This document shows, piece after piece, positions 63,123-64,000 of a stretch of DNA of 64,000 nt. The DNA lies in the NCBI RefSeq assembly GCF_900128415.1, contig NZ_LT635772.1:1240001-1304000 (forward strand), written 5' to 3'. Source of the DNA: Anaerococcus mediterraneensis. Lineage in GTDB: Bacteria; Bacillota; Clostridia; Tissierellales; Peptoniphilaceae. Position numbers and translations under genes: made by a program. The notes under the pieces were generated by a model. That model was given only the letters and a program-made list of their open reading frames with translations, was not told the origin of the DNA and made no database searches. Position 1 is the first letter of the stretch. Every line of letters starts with the position of its first letter.

Positions 63123-64000
63123 TAGATTTCACCTATTCTTTCTACCAAGATATTTAATTTATTCATAGCTTCAAGCGGTGTAATTTGATTTATATTTATT
63201 GATGAAGCAAATTTTTTTAAATTCTCTATTTTTGTATCTTTTATTTGAGATATAGAATCCTTAATCTCTTTATTTTTATCGATATCAAAAGCTGGAGCCT
63301 TTGCAATTTTTTCAATAAAATTTGAAGCATTTTCTATTACTTCCTCAGGTAAACCGCTTAGCTTTGCAACCTCAATACCATAAGACCTATTTGATTTACC
63401 TTTTGAAATTTTTCTTAAAAATACTAGGTTATTGTTTTCTTCTAAGATATCAATTTTAAGGTTAATAACATTATCAAGTTCATTTTCTAGAATAGTAAGC
63501 TCATGAAAATGTGTCGCAAAGACGGTTTTTACCTTCTTGTGTTTAGATAAATATTCTACTATAGCCATTGCTATACTAAGACCGTCATCAGAGCTTGTAC
63601 CCCTACCAACTTCATCAAGGATTACAAAGGATCTCTCACTTGCATTTTTTAAGATATTTGAAACCTCATTCATCTCAAGCATAAAGGTAGATTCGCCCTT
63701 AGATATATTATCGCTTGCTCCAATTCTAGTGAAGATTTTATCACAGATACCTATTTCAGCCTTGCTGGCCGGCACAAAAGATCCTATTTGGGCCATTATA
63801 ATAATGAGAGCCATCTGCCTCATGTATGTTGATTTACCAGCCATATTAGGGCCTGTTATTATCTGTATAAGGTTATTATCTTGACCAATATAAGTATCAT
63901 TTGCTATAAATTCGTTTTCATTTAGGTTATTTTCAATAACTGGATGCCTACCATCTTTAATATTTATTATGTTAGATTCATCTATTGTAGGTTTTACATA
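63122..64000 (-). CDS. mutS: DNA mismatch repair protein MutS, C-terminal part (partial)
   Basis: The frame is open to the end of the window; the last 292 residues are seen and the mismatch-binding domains lie beyond it. Visible are DGRHPVIE, Walker [36 protein letters not shown], Walker [16 protein letters not shown], and FATHFHELT. The dimerisation and C-terminal tail follow. It recognises mismatches and hands over to MutL, encoded by the next, overlapping gene. The mutS-mutL-miaA order is conserved. Confidence 0.95.
   Translation of the reverse strand, partial: YVKPTIDESNIINIKDGRHPVIENNLNENEFIANDTYIGQDNNLIQIITGPNMAGKSTYMRQMALIIIMAQIGSFVPASKAEIGICDKIFTRIGASDNISKGESTFMLEMNEVSNILKNASERSFVILDEVGRGTSSDDGLSIAMAIVEYLSKHKKVKTVFATHFHELTILENELDNVINLKIDILEENNNLVFLRKISKGKSNRSYGIEVAKLSGLPEEVIENASNFIEKIAKAPAFDIDKNKEIKDSISQIKDTKIENLKKFASSININQITPLEAMNKLNILVERIGEI

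Overview
The window is a strongly AT-rich, gene-dense stretch of a low-GC Gram-positive (Firmicutes-type) chromosome. Pointers are AGGAGG-like Shine-Dalgarno (SD) sites, GatCAB, RNase Y, the MurT/GatD pair, RqcH, CsoR, PrsA-like lipoproteins and QueT. Gene content and style suggest an anaerobic coccus of the Peptoniphilaceae (Anaerococcus-like). That placement is inference from memory, not from a database search.

Layout: (1) 1-10.1 kb: end of nth, a HAD phosphatase, trmL, trxB, a glycolytic cluster gap-pgk-tpiA-eno (no phosphoglycerate mutase in it), then secG-rnr-smpB-GNAT. (2) 10.1-19.9 kb is the most accessory part. It holds a serine hydrolase with a DUF4298-like protein, a 160-bp palindromic element, an ECF S component, a relB antitoxin with a frameshifted relE toxin, tRNA-Lys(CUU), a C39-like lipoprotein and queT under a probable preQ1-I riboswitch. 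An IS1182-type element sits in a terminator shared by queT and an Asp23-family gene and has duplicated the hairpin. A copper locus csoR-copA follows, with a copZ-like domain fused to copA. (3) 20-33.9 kb: acyP, murT-gatD, yerC, pcrA-ligA-gatCAB, MTA/SAH deaminase, an acpS-nnrD fusion, alr and mazF, in tight operons. (4) 33.9-45 kb: murC (minus), rpiB, deoD, glmU-prs-pth-mfd and two SurA/PrsA-like lipoproteins. (5) 45-59 kb: hup, rqcH (minus), gmk-rpoZ-coaBC-priA-ftsY, rpsB-tsf, cysK-cysE, rny and a xerC/D recombinase behind a 380-bp noncoding stretch with a perfect 36-bp palindrome. (6) 59-64 kb, minus strand: mutS (cut by the window end)-mutL-miaA-ynbB-like.

Most genes are housekeeping: glycolysis, mismatch repair, Gln-tRNA/Asn-tRNA amidation, cell-wall precursor synthesis, CoA and PRPP supply, RNA turnover and ribosome rescue. 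No CRISPR array, prophage, rRNA or biosynthetic cluster is visible, and I found no clearly new multi-gene system. The points that deserve a second look are small-scale. They are the IS in a duplicated terminator, the MITE-like palindrome, the riboswitch, the nested copZ start, the AcpS-NnrD fusion, a MutL that has lost the usual endonuclease motifs, an antitoxin-less MazF, a non-AUG gatD start and the palindrome ahead of xerC/D.
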